The notes below the pieces were generated by a model, which had not been told where the DNA came from, made no database searches, and saw only the letters and a program-made list of their open reading frames with translations. A stretch of DNA of 64,000 nt from Corynebacterium singulare (GTDB lineage Bacteria > Actinomycetota > Actinomycetes > Mycobacteriales > Mycobacteriaceae), in contig NZ_CP010827.1 of NCBI RefSeq assembly GCF_000833575.1, positions 1,723,993 through 1,787,992 of the forward strand. The letters are read 5' to 3'. Both the position numbers and the translations under genes were made by a program. Shown in pieces: positions 10,758-19,771 of this stretch (position 1 is the stretch's first letter; every line of letters begins with the position of its first letter).

Positions 10758-10928
10758 TCTCTGCTCCTTTTCTTTATTTATGCGAACAAGAAACTTCTTT
10801 GAAAAAGGCTGACCTACACTTTCAATAATCCAAAGAGCAATCAGGTATAACACTGCTATTGCTAAGGTACCTAGGATGTCAAGTCCTAGATTACTGCTTA
10901 GCTCAACCCGCGAAGCACTATTGATTAT
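10758..10928 (-). other. Open frame upstream of the peptide gene, possible membrane-protein remnant
   Basis: This frame is continuous with the 30-aa gene and reads VELSSNLGLDILG, then a hydrophobic helix, then SVGQPFSKKFLVRINKEKEQR. It is bounded upstream by TAA. There is no ATG; a GTG at 10853 would give a 62-aa protein with one membrane helix. Confidence 0.3.
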
Positions 10929-11013
10929 TTAACAGGAGGGAGACACACTCTCTGGAAAGATGGAACAAATGTTCTTAACGGGTTAGCTTCACAAAAATAG
11001 AGAACAATAGCTC

Positions 11014-11040
11014 AGGGAGTCACGTTAAGCGTGACTCCCT
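11014..11040 (-). terminator. Rho-independent terminator of the secreted-protein cassette
   Basis: A perfect 11-bp stem, AGGGAGTCACG with CGTGACTCCCT, and a 5-nt loop is followed on the minus strand by a T-rich run ending TATTTTTG. It lies 41 bp after the stop of the gene at 11082. Confidence 0.85.
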
Positions 11041-11081
11041 CGACAAAACTTCACCACCTGCACCGAACGGCTTCCAGTCCG

Positions 11082-11477
11082 TTACTTCGGCCGTGACATA
11101 AACGACGCGAAATCAACAGAGCTGATAAAAGACCGAGGCCACTCCTCATCGTCGGTCAAAAGCATGTCCTCCCACAAACGTGACACAGCCGCCCCAGGCT
11201 CAATAGGCTCGTCGATCGTCCCTAATGCGGTGGAATAGCTATACATATTCCATTCATCCTCGTTAACCGGTTCATCACTCTGAGCCTGGAGATCATGGAG
11301 CAAGTTCTTTTTCACAACGGAATCCGACTCATCAATCTCCACATCAGCGACCAGATAGACGGTCGTGAACTGTTTCACGCGCTCCACTCGTTCAAGATAG
11401 CGCTGATAAAACCGAGGCAAATCCTCTTCTCTCGCAAGGAAATAGGTCTTTGTCAGGGTAATTTCGCTGGACATCAT
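11082..11477 (-). CDS. Acidic cytosolic protein of unknown function (131 aa), last gene of cassette
   Basis: No signal peptide and no membrane segment. The protein is rich in Asp and Glu, with stretches such as VADVEIDESDSVV, SDEPVNEDEW and LTDDEEW. It looks like a compact alpha/beta domain (TLTKTYFLAREEDLPRFYQRY at the start). The start overlaps the stop of the secreted 105-aa gene (ATGATG over TGA), so the two are translationally coupled. A small acidic cytosolic protein coupled to a small basic secreted one recalls effector-immunity pairs, but no immunity family is recognised. An independent unknown function is equally possible. Confidence 0.7.
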   Translation of the reverse strand: MMSSEITLTKTYFLAREEDLPRFYQRYLERVERVKQFTTVYLVADVEIDESDSVVKKNLLHDLQAQSDEPVNEDEWNMYSYSTALGTIDEPIEPGAAVSRLWEDMLLTDDEEWPRSFISSVDFASFMSRPK

Positions 11478-11791
11478 TTAGGGTTCCAACTCGTGTCATA
11501 GGCACCCGACGGACGGTACTTCCGCTGAGGATAGCAATGCCTCTTATGAGCATTGTTAAACTTGCTTTCATACAAATTTGCATCGGATTTGGCAGCATTA
11601 GGATCTGTTGGATGATTACCTATGACAAAGCCCACAATAGGATTTCCGGGGGCATTCTCCACTACCTGGCATTTCATGGTGATCATGCCTAGTTCATTTT
11701 TAACAACACCCGCTGCTTGCGCGACTTGCGTTTGAGCAAACACTGCAGAAGGAAGAGCGAGTGTAAGCGCCAAAGCACGTAATTTCTTCAT
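11474..11791 (-). CDS. Small secreted protein of unknown function (105 aa)
   Basis: A clear Sec signal peptide (MKKLRALALTLALPSAVFA, predicted cleavage after AQA near residue 27). The mature part is about 78 aa with two Cys (MKCQVV and RHCYPQ), which could form one disulfide. The C-terminal half is basic and aromatic: FNNAHKRHCYPQRKYRPSG and YDTSWNPK. The ATG at 11791 overlaps the upstream stop as TAATG and has GGAG upstream; a TTG two codons earlier is less likely. No family is recognised. The basic His-rich tail is compatible with a nucleic-acid or membrane-acting effector, but this is speculation. Confidence 0.7.
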   Translation of the reverse strand: MKKLRALALTLALPSAVFAQTQVAQAAGVVKNELGMITMKCQVVENAPGNPIVGFVIGNHPTDPNAAKSDANLYESKFNNAHKRHCYPQRKYRPSGAYDTSWNPK

Positions 11792-12267
11792 TAGCAATTC
11801 TCCACTCGATCGATGCGAGTAATACCTGGAACCTTCAACTTGGAAACGGTTTCTTCAGCGCCCGGGGCAACCCCTGTGCACTCAATATCCTGAGAACCCA
11901 CCCAACCCGTCATGATGACTTTCACCCGAACAGGTGTAGGGCAATTATTCCGAATTTTGATCTCAGATAGATGATGCTCAGCAGACACACACGCAGGGGC
12001 AGTGTTTGATGCATCATAGAAGCTTATAGTCGGCTCACCTTCCACATGGATTTCCGCTGACTGTTTCTCCTTGGCATCCGACAGGTCTACAGTCTTGGTT
12101 TCTCCGGAAGACAACTCAAATCCCGATTCACTGTCTGCAGCAGGAACCGTATCACCATCCAAGGTCGCTTCTGCATCCTGAGCAAACGCGCTACTGGGGG
12201 CGGCAAGAGCCAAGACAGCACCACAAACCAATGCCAAACGAACTTTTCTTGCAGACTTTTTAACTAT
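11791..12267 (-). CDS. Secreted protein with C-terminal alpha-amylase-inhibitor-like Cys domain (probable AUA start)
   Basis: First gene of the cassette, about 158 aa. A signal peptide runs VKKSARKVRLALVCGAV to SSAFA-Q. The mature N-terminal half is acidic. The last ~65 residues have four Cys spaced C-x16-C-x18-C-x26-C around IKIRNNCPTPVRVKVI, ECTGVAPGAEETV and ITRIDRVENC. This resembles the small secreted tendamistat/alpha-amylase-inhibitor-like proteins of Streptomyces (NNC...RVKV...C...APGA...C). No ATG, GTG or TTG precedes the basic n-region. AAGG sits 8 nt before an in-frame ATA at 12267, and the only other start is a TTG at 12237 inside the signal peptide. AUA initiation or a mutated ATG is therefore likely. 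Confidence 0.6.
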   Translation of the reverse strand: MVKKSARKVRLALVCGAVLALAAPSSAFAQDAEATLDGDTVPAADSESGFELSSGETKTVDLSDAKEKQSAEIHVEGEPTISFYDASNTAPACVSAEHHLSEIKIRNNCPTPVRVKVIMTGWVGSQDIECTGVAPGAEETVSKLKVPGITRIDRVENC

Positions 12268-12341
12268 ATTCTTTACCTTTCTTAGCGTTGGGAATGCACT
12301 TCACTCATGACAGTAGATGGAGAGTCCTCTCAAATCCATAG

Positions 12342-12512
12342 AACCTCCGTTCGGTACGCATAACTAAGAAGGATGAACACACGGATAAGCCCCGCGCCGT
12401 CGAAACAAACGATGAACCCAGAACTCACCCCGCACAACCCCAAGCCGTCGAATCAAACGACGAAGGGTCACGGGAGCCGGGGCCGGAGGGAGATAAAGAA
12501 AAGCCTCCCTAA
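12342..12512 (+). pseudogene. Possible C-terminal gene remnant with acidic repeat tail
   Basis: An open frame without a start codon ends at TAA 12512. It reads like a hydrophilic acidic tail, with AVETNDE and AVESNDE encoded by a near-perfect 21-bp direct repeat (12396-12416 and 12444-12464, two mismatches), then EPGPEGDKEKPP. The synonymous pattern of the repeat supports past coding. The stop is inside the left arm of a long hairpin. The parent gene is not recognised. Confidence 0.3.
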
Positions 12513-12571
12513 TGGTAAAAAGTCGGCGCAGTTTTTTGGAACTGAGCGGAACTTTTAAGAGTTAGGGAGGC
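12503..12571. repeat. Long imperfect hairpin
   Basis: GCCTCCCTAA (12503-12512) and TTAGGGAGGC (12562-12571) are perfect 10-bp arms. The interior continues to pair imperfectly (TAAAAAGT with AACTTTTA, CGC-AGTT with AACTGAGCG) round a T-rich loop. It could be a terminator for the remnant upstream or the footprint of a small mobile repeat. Confidence 0.5.
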
Positions 12572-12690
12572 TAGATGGCCTGAGAATGCCCCTCGGGGTC
12601 CAGCGGGGTTAGGCAGTGATGCCCACGTGTTGCTGCTCGTTATGATGGTCTAGGAAGCTGGATCCTGCTGTCACAGCTGAAGGGATAAAA

Positions 12691-13359
12691 ATGGCTCGCT
12701 TGATTGCACCGACCACCGTCATCGGGGTCATCATTGCCGGATGTGCGTTGACCATCACCGCATGCTCTGATGGTGGTTCGCACACCACAAATTCACCTGC
12801 CTTTAGTTCGGTTGAATCCAGTCCGCGAGTTGCTGAAGCTCCAGCCAGTGAAAAAGTGACCCCAGAGGACTCGGGAGCGCAAAGCAGCTCGCAGACAACG
12901 ACTTCAGCACAGTTTGCGGGCATGGGTACAGCAGCCCTGGATAATCAGCATCACATGCCCGAACGGCTTGGAGATCTCACGCCAACTAATGTGCGTGTGG
13001 GTGCCCACGATGGGTTTACCCGCGTAGTCATTGATCTCGAAGGAAGCGGCGAACCGGGCTGGTTTACCACCTACACAGATAGCCCAACTCAACAGGCCTC
13101 CGGTTACCCGGTTGAGGCAGAAGGAAATGCTTTTCTCGACGTCGGAATCGAGGGAACTCCTTGGCCATCTACGCCTGAGCTTGAACAACGGCACATTAAG
13201 CCAGGAGTCACTCCAGGTTCCGGCGTCGTGAGTGAGGTCGTCTACACCAGCTCATTTGAGTCACAATCGCAATTCATCATTGGTCTGCAGAAGAGGACGC
13301 CGTACTCGGTGACATTTCTCGAGGACCCCAAACGACTTGTACTTGATTTCCAGGACTAG
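12691..13359 (+). CDS. AMIN-like domain lipoprotein
   Basis: A 222-aa exported lipoprotein. A signal peptide precedes the lipobox ITAC with Cys near residue 25. A Ser/Thr/Glu-rich linker follows, then a conserved domain from about residue 92 with NVRVGAHDGFTRVVIDLEG, FLDVGIEGT, VVSEVVYTSSFESQSQFIIGL and a terminal RLVLDFQD. These are the features of AMIN-like envelope domains, thought to bind cell-wall components. The Shine-Dalgarno AAGGGAT is 4 nt upstream. It converges with pnp, separated by a bidirectional terminator. Confidence 0.85.
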   Translation: MARLIAPTTVIGVIIAGCALTITACSDGGSHTTNSPAFSSVESSPRVAEAPASEKVTPEDSGAQSSSQTTTSAQFAGMGTAALDNQHHMPERLGDLTPTNVRVGAHDGFTRVVIDLEGSGEPGWFTTYTDSPTQQASGYPVEAEGNAFLDVGIEGTPWPSTPELEQRHIKPGVTPGSGVVSEVVYTSSFESQSQFIIGLQKRTPYSVTFLEDPKRLVLDFQD

Positions 13360-13380
13360 CAGCTAGCACCCAACAAGCTA

Positions 13381-13427
13381 AGAGCCCCGCCATCGCAGCC
13401 CATGAACGAGCTGGAGAGCGGGGCTCT
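13381..13427. terminator. Bidirectional terminator between the lipoprotein gene and pnp
   Basis: AGAGCCCCGC (13381-13390) pairs perfectly with GCGGGGCTCT (13418-13427) around a 27-nt loop, lying between two convergent genes. Confidence 0.7.
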
Positions 13428-13446
13428 GGCTTATGAGGTTAGGGAA

Positions 13447-15726
13447 TTAGTCTTCCTCAACCGGAACCAGAGAAATCTTGCCACGGTTATCGATGTCCGC
13501 GATTTCGACCTGAATCTTGTCGCCCACGTTGACAACGTCCTCGACCTTCTCGATGCGCTCGTCGCCGCCCAGCTTGGAGATGTGAACGAGACCGTCGCGG
13601 CCCGGGGTCAGAGAGACGAAGGCGCCGAAGGCCACGGTCTTGACCACGGTGCCGAGGAAGCGCTCGCCTACCTTGGGAAGCTGCGGGTTAGCAATGCTGT
13701 TGACGCGCTCGATGGCAGCATCAGCAGCCTCACCGGTGGCGGCGGAAACATAGACGGTGCCGTCCTCCTCAATGGAGACATCAGCGCCGGTTTCCTCGGT
13801 GATGGTGTTGATGGTCTTGCCCTTCGGACCGATAAGCTCACCAATCTTGTTCACCGGGATGGTCACAGAGGTGATGCGCGGAGCCAGGCCAGACATCTCG
13901 TCTGGGCCTTCGATGACCTCAGCCATGGTTTCAAGGATGGCGGAACGGGCGTCGCGGGCCTGCTCGAGGGCGTCGGCAAGCACGTGCGAAGGAATGCCAT
14001 CCAGCTTGGTGTCCAGCTGCAGGGCGGTGATGAATTCGGAGGTACCGGCGACCTTGAAGTCCATGTCACCGAAGGCATCCTCGGCGCCCAAGATATCGGT
14101 CAGCGCAACGAACTTCTCCTTGCCTTTAACCTCACCGGAGACGAGGCCCATGGCAATACCTGCGACCGGAGCCTTGAGCGGCACGCCGGCGTTGTAGAGG
14201 GACAGGGTGGACGCACAGACAGAGCCCATGGAAGTCGAGCCGTTGGAGCCCAAAGCCTCGGAGACCTGGCGGATGGCGTAGGGGAAGTCCTCACGGGACG
14301 GGATAACCGGCAGCAGTGCGCGCTCGGCCAGAGCACCGTGTCCGATCTCGCGACGCTTCGGAGAACCCACGCGGCCGGTCTCACCGGTGGAGTACGGCGG
14401 GAAGTTGTAGTGGTGCATGTAACGCTTCGACTCCACCGGGGTCAGCGAGTCGATCTGCTGCTCCATCTTGAGCATGTCCAAGGTGGTCACACCAAGAATC
14501 TGGGTCTCACCGCGCTCAAACAGGGAGGAACCGTGGGCACGCGGGATGAGGTCGACCTCGACGCCCAAGTCGCGGATGTCGGTGACACCACGACCATCGA
14601 TGCGGAAGCCCTCGGTGAGGATCTTGGTGCGCACGATATCCTTCATCACAGCGTTGAAGGCATTGCGGATCTGCTTGGAGGCATCAGCTTCTTCGAGATC
14701 ATCGAAGTCCCCAAGGAGATCGGCCTCAACCTTCTCCATGTACTCGTTCGTCGCGTCGTCGCGCTCCTGCTTGCCGGGGATGGTGAGCAGCTTCTCCAGT
14801 TTCTTGGAAGCTGCCTTCTCGACGGCCTCGTACACGTCGTCACTGTAAGCCGGGAACAGCGGGAACTCCTGGGTCTCCTTCGCGGCGCGCTCAGCCAGTC
14901 CAGCCTGGGCTTCACACAGAGTCTTGATGAAAGGCTTGGCGGCTTCGAGGCCCTCAGCCACGGTGGATTCCTGCGGGGCCGGAGCACCTTCCTTGATACG
15001 CTCAGCCACGTTGACCCCGGCGCCGGCCTCCACCATCATGATGGCGACGTCATCCTTGCGGCCCTTCTTCACGATGCGGCCGGCCACAACCATGTCGAAC
15101 AGTGCGCGCTCATGCTGTTCATTGTTCGGGAAGGCTACCCACTGGCCTTCTGGGTGCTTGTCGTCGGCGATGAGTGCCATGCGCACGCCGCCGACCGGGC
15201 CAGAAACCGGCAGGCCGGAGAGCTGCGTGGAGGCAGAAGCACCGTTGATGGCGACAACGTCGTAGTACTCCTCCGGGTCCATGGACAACACCGTGACAAC
15301 GACCTGGACCTCGTTGCGCAGGCCCTTGACAAAGGTCGGGCGCAGCGGGCGGTCGATAAGGCGGCAGGCCAAGATAGCTTCGGTGGAGGGGCGTCCCTCA
15401 CGGCGGAAGAAGGAGCCCGGGATCTTGCCCGCAGCGTACATGCGCTCCTCCACGTCCACGGTCAGCGGGAAGAAGTCAAAGCCTTCGCGCGGCTGGTTGG
15501 ACGCCGTGGTGGTGGACAGGAGCATGGTGTCTTCGTCCAGGTAAGTGGTCACGGAGCCACCAGCTTGGCGAGCAAGCTGACCGGTTTCAAAACGGATGGT
15601 GCGGGTGCCGAAGTCGCCATTGTCCAAAGTGGCGATGGCCTCGGTGATGCCATATTCATCGTCGATGGCGAACTCGACGGTGTTGGTGGCGGCGTTCTTT
15701 ACGTTCTTGGCGTTTCTAGCGCTCAT
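13447..15726 (-). CDS. pnp: Polyribonucleotide nucleotidyltransferase (PNPase)
   Basis: PNPase (759 aa) degrades RNA 3'-5' by phosphorolysis and can add tails. Two RNase PH domains are visible, the second with [24 protein letters not shown] catalytic Asp residues. They are followed by a KH domain ([20 protein letters not shown]) and an S1 domain ([20 protein letters not shown]). I chose the ATG at 15726 ([11 protein letters not shown]), preceded by AAGGAG with an 8-10-nt spacer; an in-frame upstream ATG lies in the rpsO terminator region. Known in corynebacteria as gpsI. The gene lies downstream of rpsO, the usual order. Confidence 0.95.
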   Translation of the reverse strand: MSARNAKNVKNAATNTVEFAIDDEYGITEAIATLDNGDFGTRTIRFETGQLARQAGGSVTTYLDEDTMLLSTTTASNQPREGFDFFPLTVDVEERMYAAGKIPGSFFRREGRPSTEAILACRLIDRPLRPTFVKGLRNEVQVVVTVLSMDPEEYYDVVAINGASASTQLSGLPVSGPVGGVRMALIADDKHPEGQWVAFPNNEQHERALFDMVVAGRIVKKGRKDDVAIMMVEAGAGVNVAERIKEGAPAPQESTVAEGLEAAKPFIKTLCEAQAGLAERAAKETQEFPLFPAYSDDVYEAVEKAASKKLEKLLTIPGKQERDDATNEYMEKVEADLLGDFDDLEEADASKQIRNAFNAVMKDIVRTKILTEGFRIDGRGVTDIRDLGVEVDLIPRAHGSSLFERGETQILGVTTLDMLKMEQQIDSLTPVESKRYMHHYNFPPYSTGETGRVGSPKRREIGHGALAERALLPVIPSREDFPYAIRQVSEALGSNGSTSMGSVCASTLSLYNAGVPLKAPVAGIAMGLVSGEVKGKEKFVALTDILGAEDAFGDMDFKVAGTSEFITALQLDTKLDGIPSHVLADALEQARDARSAILETMAEVIEGPDEMSGLAPRITSVTIPVNKIGELIGPKGKTINTITEETGADVSIEEDGTVYVSAATGEAADAAIERVNSIANPQLPKVGERFLGTVVKTVAFGAFVSLTPGRDGLVHISKLGGDERIEKVEDVVNVGDKIQVEIADIDNRGKISLVPVEED

Positions 15727-15827
15727 CTCTGTGACTCTCCTTGGAGGTGTCCTGGCGATCTTCGGTGTCGCCTCTTCGATTCGGTGTTTCTGACAACGCC
15801 CAAGAATTTTACCAGATGGCATGAGAA

Positions 15828-15854
15828 AACCCCCGCACAGACAGTGCGGGGGTT
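15828..15854 (-). terminator. Terminator after rpsO
   Basis: AACCCCCGCA pairs with TGCGGGGGTT (10 bp, 7-nt loop), followed on the minus strand by TTTTCTC. It lies 14 bp after the rpsO stop and upstream of pnp; partial read-through into pnp is likely. Confidence 0.85.
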
Positions 15855-15868
15855 GACGGGGTGCGTGC

Positions 15869-16138
15869 TTAGCGACGCAGACCCAGACGAGAAATCAGAT
15901 CACGGTAACGATCAACATCGTTAGCCTCCAAGTACTTCAGGAGGCCGCGACGGCGACCAACCATGAGCAGCAGACCACGGCGGGAGTGGTGATCGTGCTT
16001 GTGGCCCTTGAGGTGCTCGGTCAGGTTGTTGATGCGGGAGGTCAGCAGAGCAACCTGTGCCTCGGTGGAGCCGGTGTCGGTCTCGTGCAGGCCGAACTCC
16101 TTGAGGATTTCTGCCTTCTTCTCGGTGGTCAAAGCCAT
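15869..16138 (-). CDS. rpsO: 30S ribosomal protein S15
   Basis: S15 (89 aa, standard length), which binds the 16S rRNA central domain and nucleates platform assembly. The start [16 protein letters not shown] and the signature [27 protein letters not shown], ending [12 protein letters not shown], are typical. AGGAG lies upstream of the start. The leader contains a 14-bp palindrome (16178-16191). Confidence 0.97.
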   Translation of the reverse strand: MALTTEKKAEILKEFGLHETDTGSTEAQVALLTSRINNLTEHLKGHKHDHHSRRGLLLMVGRRRGLLKYLEANDVDRYRDLISRLGLRR

Positions 16139-16177
16139 GGAAAATCTCCTATTGTATTTCAGTCCACATGAAATAGT

Positions 16178-16191
16178 GCGCTGTACAGCGC
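16178..16191. repeat. 14-bp palindrome in the rpsO leader
   Basis: GCGCTGTACAGCGC is a perfect palindrome about 40 bp upstream of the rpsO start. It may be a protein site or an mRNA hairpin; its role is unknown. Confidence 0.4.
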
Positions 16192-16216
16192 TGCCCGTGA
16201 CTACTGTGAACCGCAG

Positions 16217-17137
16217 TCAGCAAGCCGAAGAAGAAGTATAGAGGCTCATAAGCTTCGACATCAAATCAGCGAGGAATCGCTCGGTGTCTACACCCACCGC
16301 CACGCGGGTGGTAGCTGGCGCGGACAAGCGCTCAGGGTCACCAATGGTGCGTCCAGTGTCCTCGCAGCGCAAGTTGAGATCGATGCAGGTCACCAGGGAC
16401 GGGTCTGCAGCTACAGCAACAGCGAGCGGGTCGTGAAGGCCGCATCCACCCAGATGTGGCGAGGTCGTCGCGTATGCGCGGATGTAATAGTCCACAATGT
16501 CGGCATAGACTCTGCCGACACGGGAATTACGCCACTGTGTCGTGTTCTCAGTGGTGAGTAGCGTGCGCAGCGTGACGTCGAGGCCCACCATCGTGAGGTC
16601 GTGAGCATGGCGGAAGACATAATCCGTGGCCCGCGGGTCTTGGTAGACGTTGGCCTCAGCGTACGGGGTGACGTTGCCAGGCACGGTGAGGGCGCCGCCC
16701 ATCATGACGATGCGGGCGTTGCGTGCGAAGTCTGGGCCCTTCTGCATGGCGGCCGCAATGCTTGTCGACGGCCCCGTGGGCACAATCACCAGGTCCTCTC
16801 CATGCTCCCGGACGGAGCGAAGAAGGAAATCGACGGCGTCGCCCTGTGCAGCGCGACGGGGTGGCGGAAGCAGCACGTCGCCTAACCCATTGCGGCCGTG
16901 AATGAAGGCAGAAATGGGAGCCACTGAAAATCCCTCGCGGGTTGGCCCGGTGAAAACGGGAACGTCCTCGGCACCGAGGAGCTCAAGGAGGGCGAGTGCG
17001 TTACGCACTCCAAGGCCCACGGGAACATTGCCATACGTTCCGGTGACACCGATCAACTCGAGGTCAGGGTGTGCCAGCGCATAGGCCAGAGCGAGGGCGT
17101 CGTCAATGCCGGTATCGAGATCCAGGATGAGTTTCAC
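16217..17137 (-). CDS. Inosine-uridine preferring nucleoside hydrolase family protein
   Basis: Nucleoside hydrolase (306 aa) that cleaves N-glycosidic bonds of ribonucleosides for salvage. The Ca2+-binding motif DxDxxxDD is present as DLDTGIDDALA at the N-terminus. GVTGTYGNV and the C-terminal LHDPLAVAVA with the catalytic His-Asp are conserved. The start is GTG at 17137, directly abutting the ribF stop (no gap), so translation is coupled to ribF. Substrate preference cannot be told from sequence. Confidence 0.9.
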   Translation of the reverse strand: MKLILDLDTGIDDALALAYALAHPDLELIGVTGTYGNVPVGLGVRNALALLELLGAEDVPVFTGPTREGFSVAPISAFIHGRNGLGDVLLPPPRRAAQGDAVDFLLRSVREHGEDLVIVPTGPSTSIAAAMQKGPDFARNARIVMMGGALTVPGNVTPYAEANVYQDPRATDYVFRHAHDLTMVGLDVTLRTLLTTENTTQWRNSRVGRVYADIVDYYIRAYATTSPHLGGCGLHDPLAVAVAADPSLVTCIDLNLRCEDTGRTIGDPERLSAPATTRVAVGVDTERFLADLMSKLMSLYTSSSAC

Positions 17138-18130
<993 letters not shown>

Positions 18131-18155
18131 CTACGTTTGCCCTAGACTGCAGTGC

Positions 18156-19049
18156 ATGACTGATCCGCTCGCACGTTCCGGCCTGGTGGTCGTCGATAAG
18201 CCCGCAGGCATGACCTCACACGACGTCGTTGGCAAGCTCCGCCGCTACTTCCACACGCGCAAAGTGGGGCATGCCGGCACGCTTGACCCGATGGCGACGG
18301 GAGTGCTCGTGGTGGGACTAGAACGCGGTACGAAGTTCCTGGCACACATGGTGGCATCGACGAAGGCTTATGATGCGACGATTCGTCTGGGCATGGCAAC
18401 CCACACCGATGACGCCGAAGGTGAGCGCACATGGGGAGAATCAGCAGCTGAGCTTGACGCCACCTCCATCGCCCACGAAATCCAGAACCTCACTGGTGAC
18501 ATAATGCAGCGCCCTGCCGCCGTGTCCGCCATCAAAATCGATGGCAAACGCGCCCACGAAAGGGTACGAGCTGGCGAGGATGTGGACATTCCCGCGCGTC
18601 CAGTCACGGTGAGCCGATTCGAGGTTCTGGACACCCGACGTGACGGCGACTATGTGGATCTGGATGTGTCGGTGACATGTTCTTCAGGAACGTATATTCG
18701 TTCCCTGGCCCGTGATCTCGGCGAGGCTCTGGGCGTGGGCGGGCACCTCACCGCGCTACGGCGCACGGAGGTGGGGCCTTTTACGCTTGCTGACGCCCTC
18801 CCCCTCGCCTCCCTGGAGGAATCCCCCGTGCTCTCATTGAGCCTCGACGAGGCGCTCGCGCGCAGCTACCCGGTCTTGGACGTCACCGAGGAGGAAGCCC
18901 AAGCACTGGCCATGGGAAAGTGGCTCGAACCGCGTGGGCTGAAGGGCATCCATGCCGCCGTGGACCCGAACGGCCGCTCGATCGCCCTCGTTAAAGAGAA
19001 GGGCAAGCGATTGGCCACGGTTTTCGTAGCGCGCCCGTCGACGCTCTAG
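18156..19049 (+). CDS. truB: tRNA pseudouridine(55) synthase
   Basis: TruB (297 aa) makes pseudouridine 55 in tRNA T-loops. The catalytic motif GHAGTLDPMATGVLVVG (with the Asp nucleophile), KPAGMTSHDVVGKLR at the N-terminus and YIRSLARDLGEALGVGGHLTALRR are present. TAGACT (18143-18148) lies 7 nt before the ATG, predicting a leaderless mRNA. Only 46 bp separate this start from the divergent ribF start. Confidence 0.95.
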   Translation: MTDPLARSGLVVVDKPAGMTSHDVVGKLRRYFHTRKVGHAGTLDPMATGVLVVGLERGTKFLAHMVASTKAYDATIRLGMATHTDDAEGERTWGESAAELDATSIAHEIQNLTGDIMQRPAAVSAIKIDGKRAHERVRAGEDVDIPARPVTVSRFEVLDTRRDGDYVDLDVSVTCSSGTYIRSLARDLGEALGVGGHLTALRRTEVGPFTLADALPLASLEESPVLSLSLDEALARSYPVLDVTEEEAQALAMGKWLEPRGLKGIHAAVDPNGRSIALVKEKGKRLATVFVARPSTL

Positions 19050-19096
19050 CTTGAAGCGATGGAGCTAACCTGTAGCGTTGGCTCTCACCTGCCGCG

Positions 19097-19771
19097 TTAG
19101 GAGTCAAAGTTGAGTGCCGGGACCGAGGCGGACACGATGACGTAGCCTTCCCGGATAATCCAGCGACCCGTGATGAAAGGAACGGGTGTGGGCCGGGCCA
19201 AGATGTACGAAATGAGCGTGCCATCAAGGCGGAGATCAATTTCCGCCTGGTCAAAATCGAGCCAGCGCCGCGTCATAGGAAACCACGTTTTGTACGTCGC
19301 CTCTTTGGCACAAAACAGCAGACGATCCGGACAGGTGATACCAGCATCCTGCAACCGAGACAACTGCGGCATCTCCCCTGCCCTGGCAATCATGGTGAGC
19401 ACATGCTCCGGCAATGGTTCGGCTGGCTCCGCGTCAAGGCCCATTGACCGCACATGGGTCGTCGGCGCGGCCACGGCGGCACGCAAGCCATCTGTGTGGG
19501 TCATCGAGCCTGTGAAACCCTCCGGCCACAGCGGCATGCCACGCTCGCCGCGCAAGATGGGCTCACCGCGGGTGTAATTCAATTCTTCGAGGGCGCGATG
19601 TGCGCACCAGCGCGCATCACCGAACTCCGCTTTGCGGATATCCACTGCTTGAGAAACCACCGAGCGCTCCTCTGGGGAGAGATGGTTGTAATTCAGCAGA
19701 TCCGTCATCGACTCATCCGTGCGCACGTAGCAATAGCGCGCGGACTCCGGGAATAGGAAGGGCTCAAGCAT
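19097..19771 (-). CDS. pptT: 4'-phosphopantetheinyl transferase (PptT-type)
   Basis: Sfp/EntD/PptT superfamily (224 aa), which loads phosphopantetheine onto carrier proteins of mycolate and polyketide-type synthases. Catalytic motifs are GSMTHTDG, the Mg2+-binding GLDAEP and FCAKEATYKTWFP. The start at 19771 (MLEPFLFPES) overlaps the upstream metallophosphoesterase stop by 8 bp. In mycobacteria the neighbouring phosphoesterase PptH removes the same group, so this looks like a coupled writer-eraser pair. It converges with truB. Confidence 0.9.
   Translation of the reverse strand: MLEPFLFPESARYCYVRTDESMTDLLNYNHLSPEERSVVSQAVDIRKAEFGDARWCAHRALEELNYTRGEPILRGERGMPLWPEGFTGSMTHTDGLRAAVAAPTTHVRSMGLDAEPAEPLPEHVLTMIARAGEMPQLSRLQDAGITCPDRLLFCAKEATYKTWFPMTRRWLDFDQAEIDLRLDGTLISYILARPTPVPFITGRWIIREGYVIVSASVPALNFDS

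Noticed and set aside
10940..10990. 8-codon plus-strand ORF after AACAGGAGGG
   Set aside because: The SD is about 20 nt from the ATG, too far; the peptide is too short to support.
12373..12558. 61-codon plus-strand ORF
   Set aside because: A different frame gives a better repeat-preserving acidic peptide; this one has no Shine-Dalgarno.
13402..15924. 840-codon open frame on the plus strand opposite pnp
   Set aside because: It is the mirror of a highly biased GC-rich gene; PNPase on the minus strand has full domain signatures and a Shine-Dalgarno.
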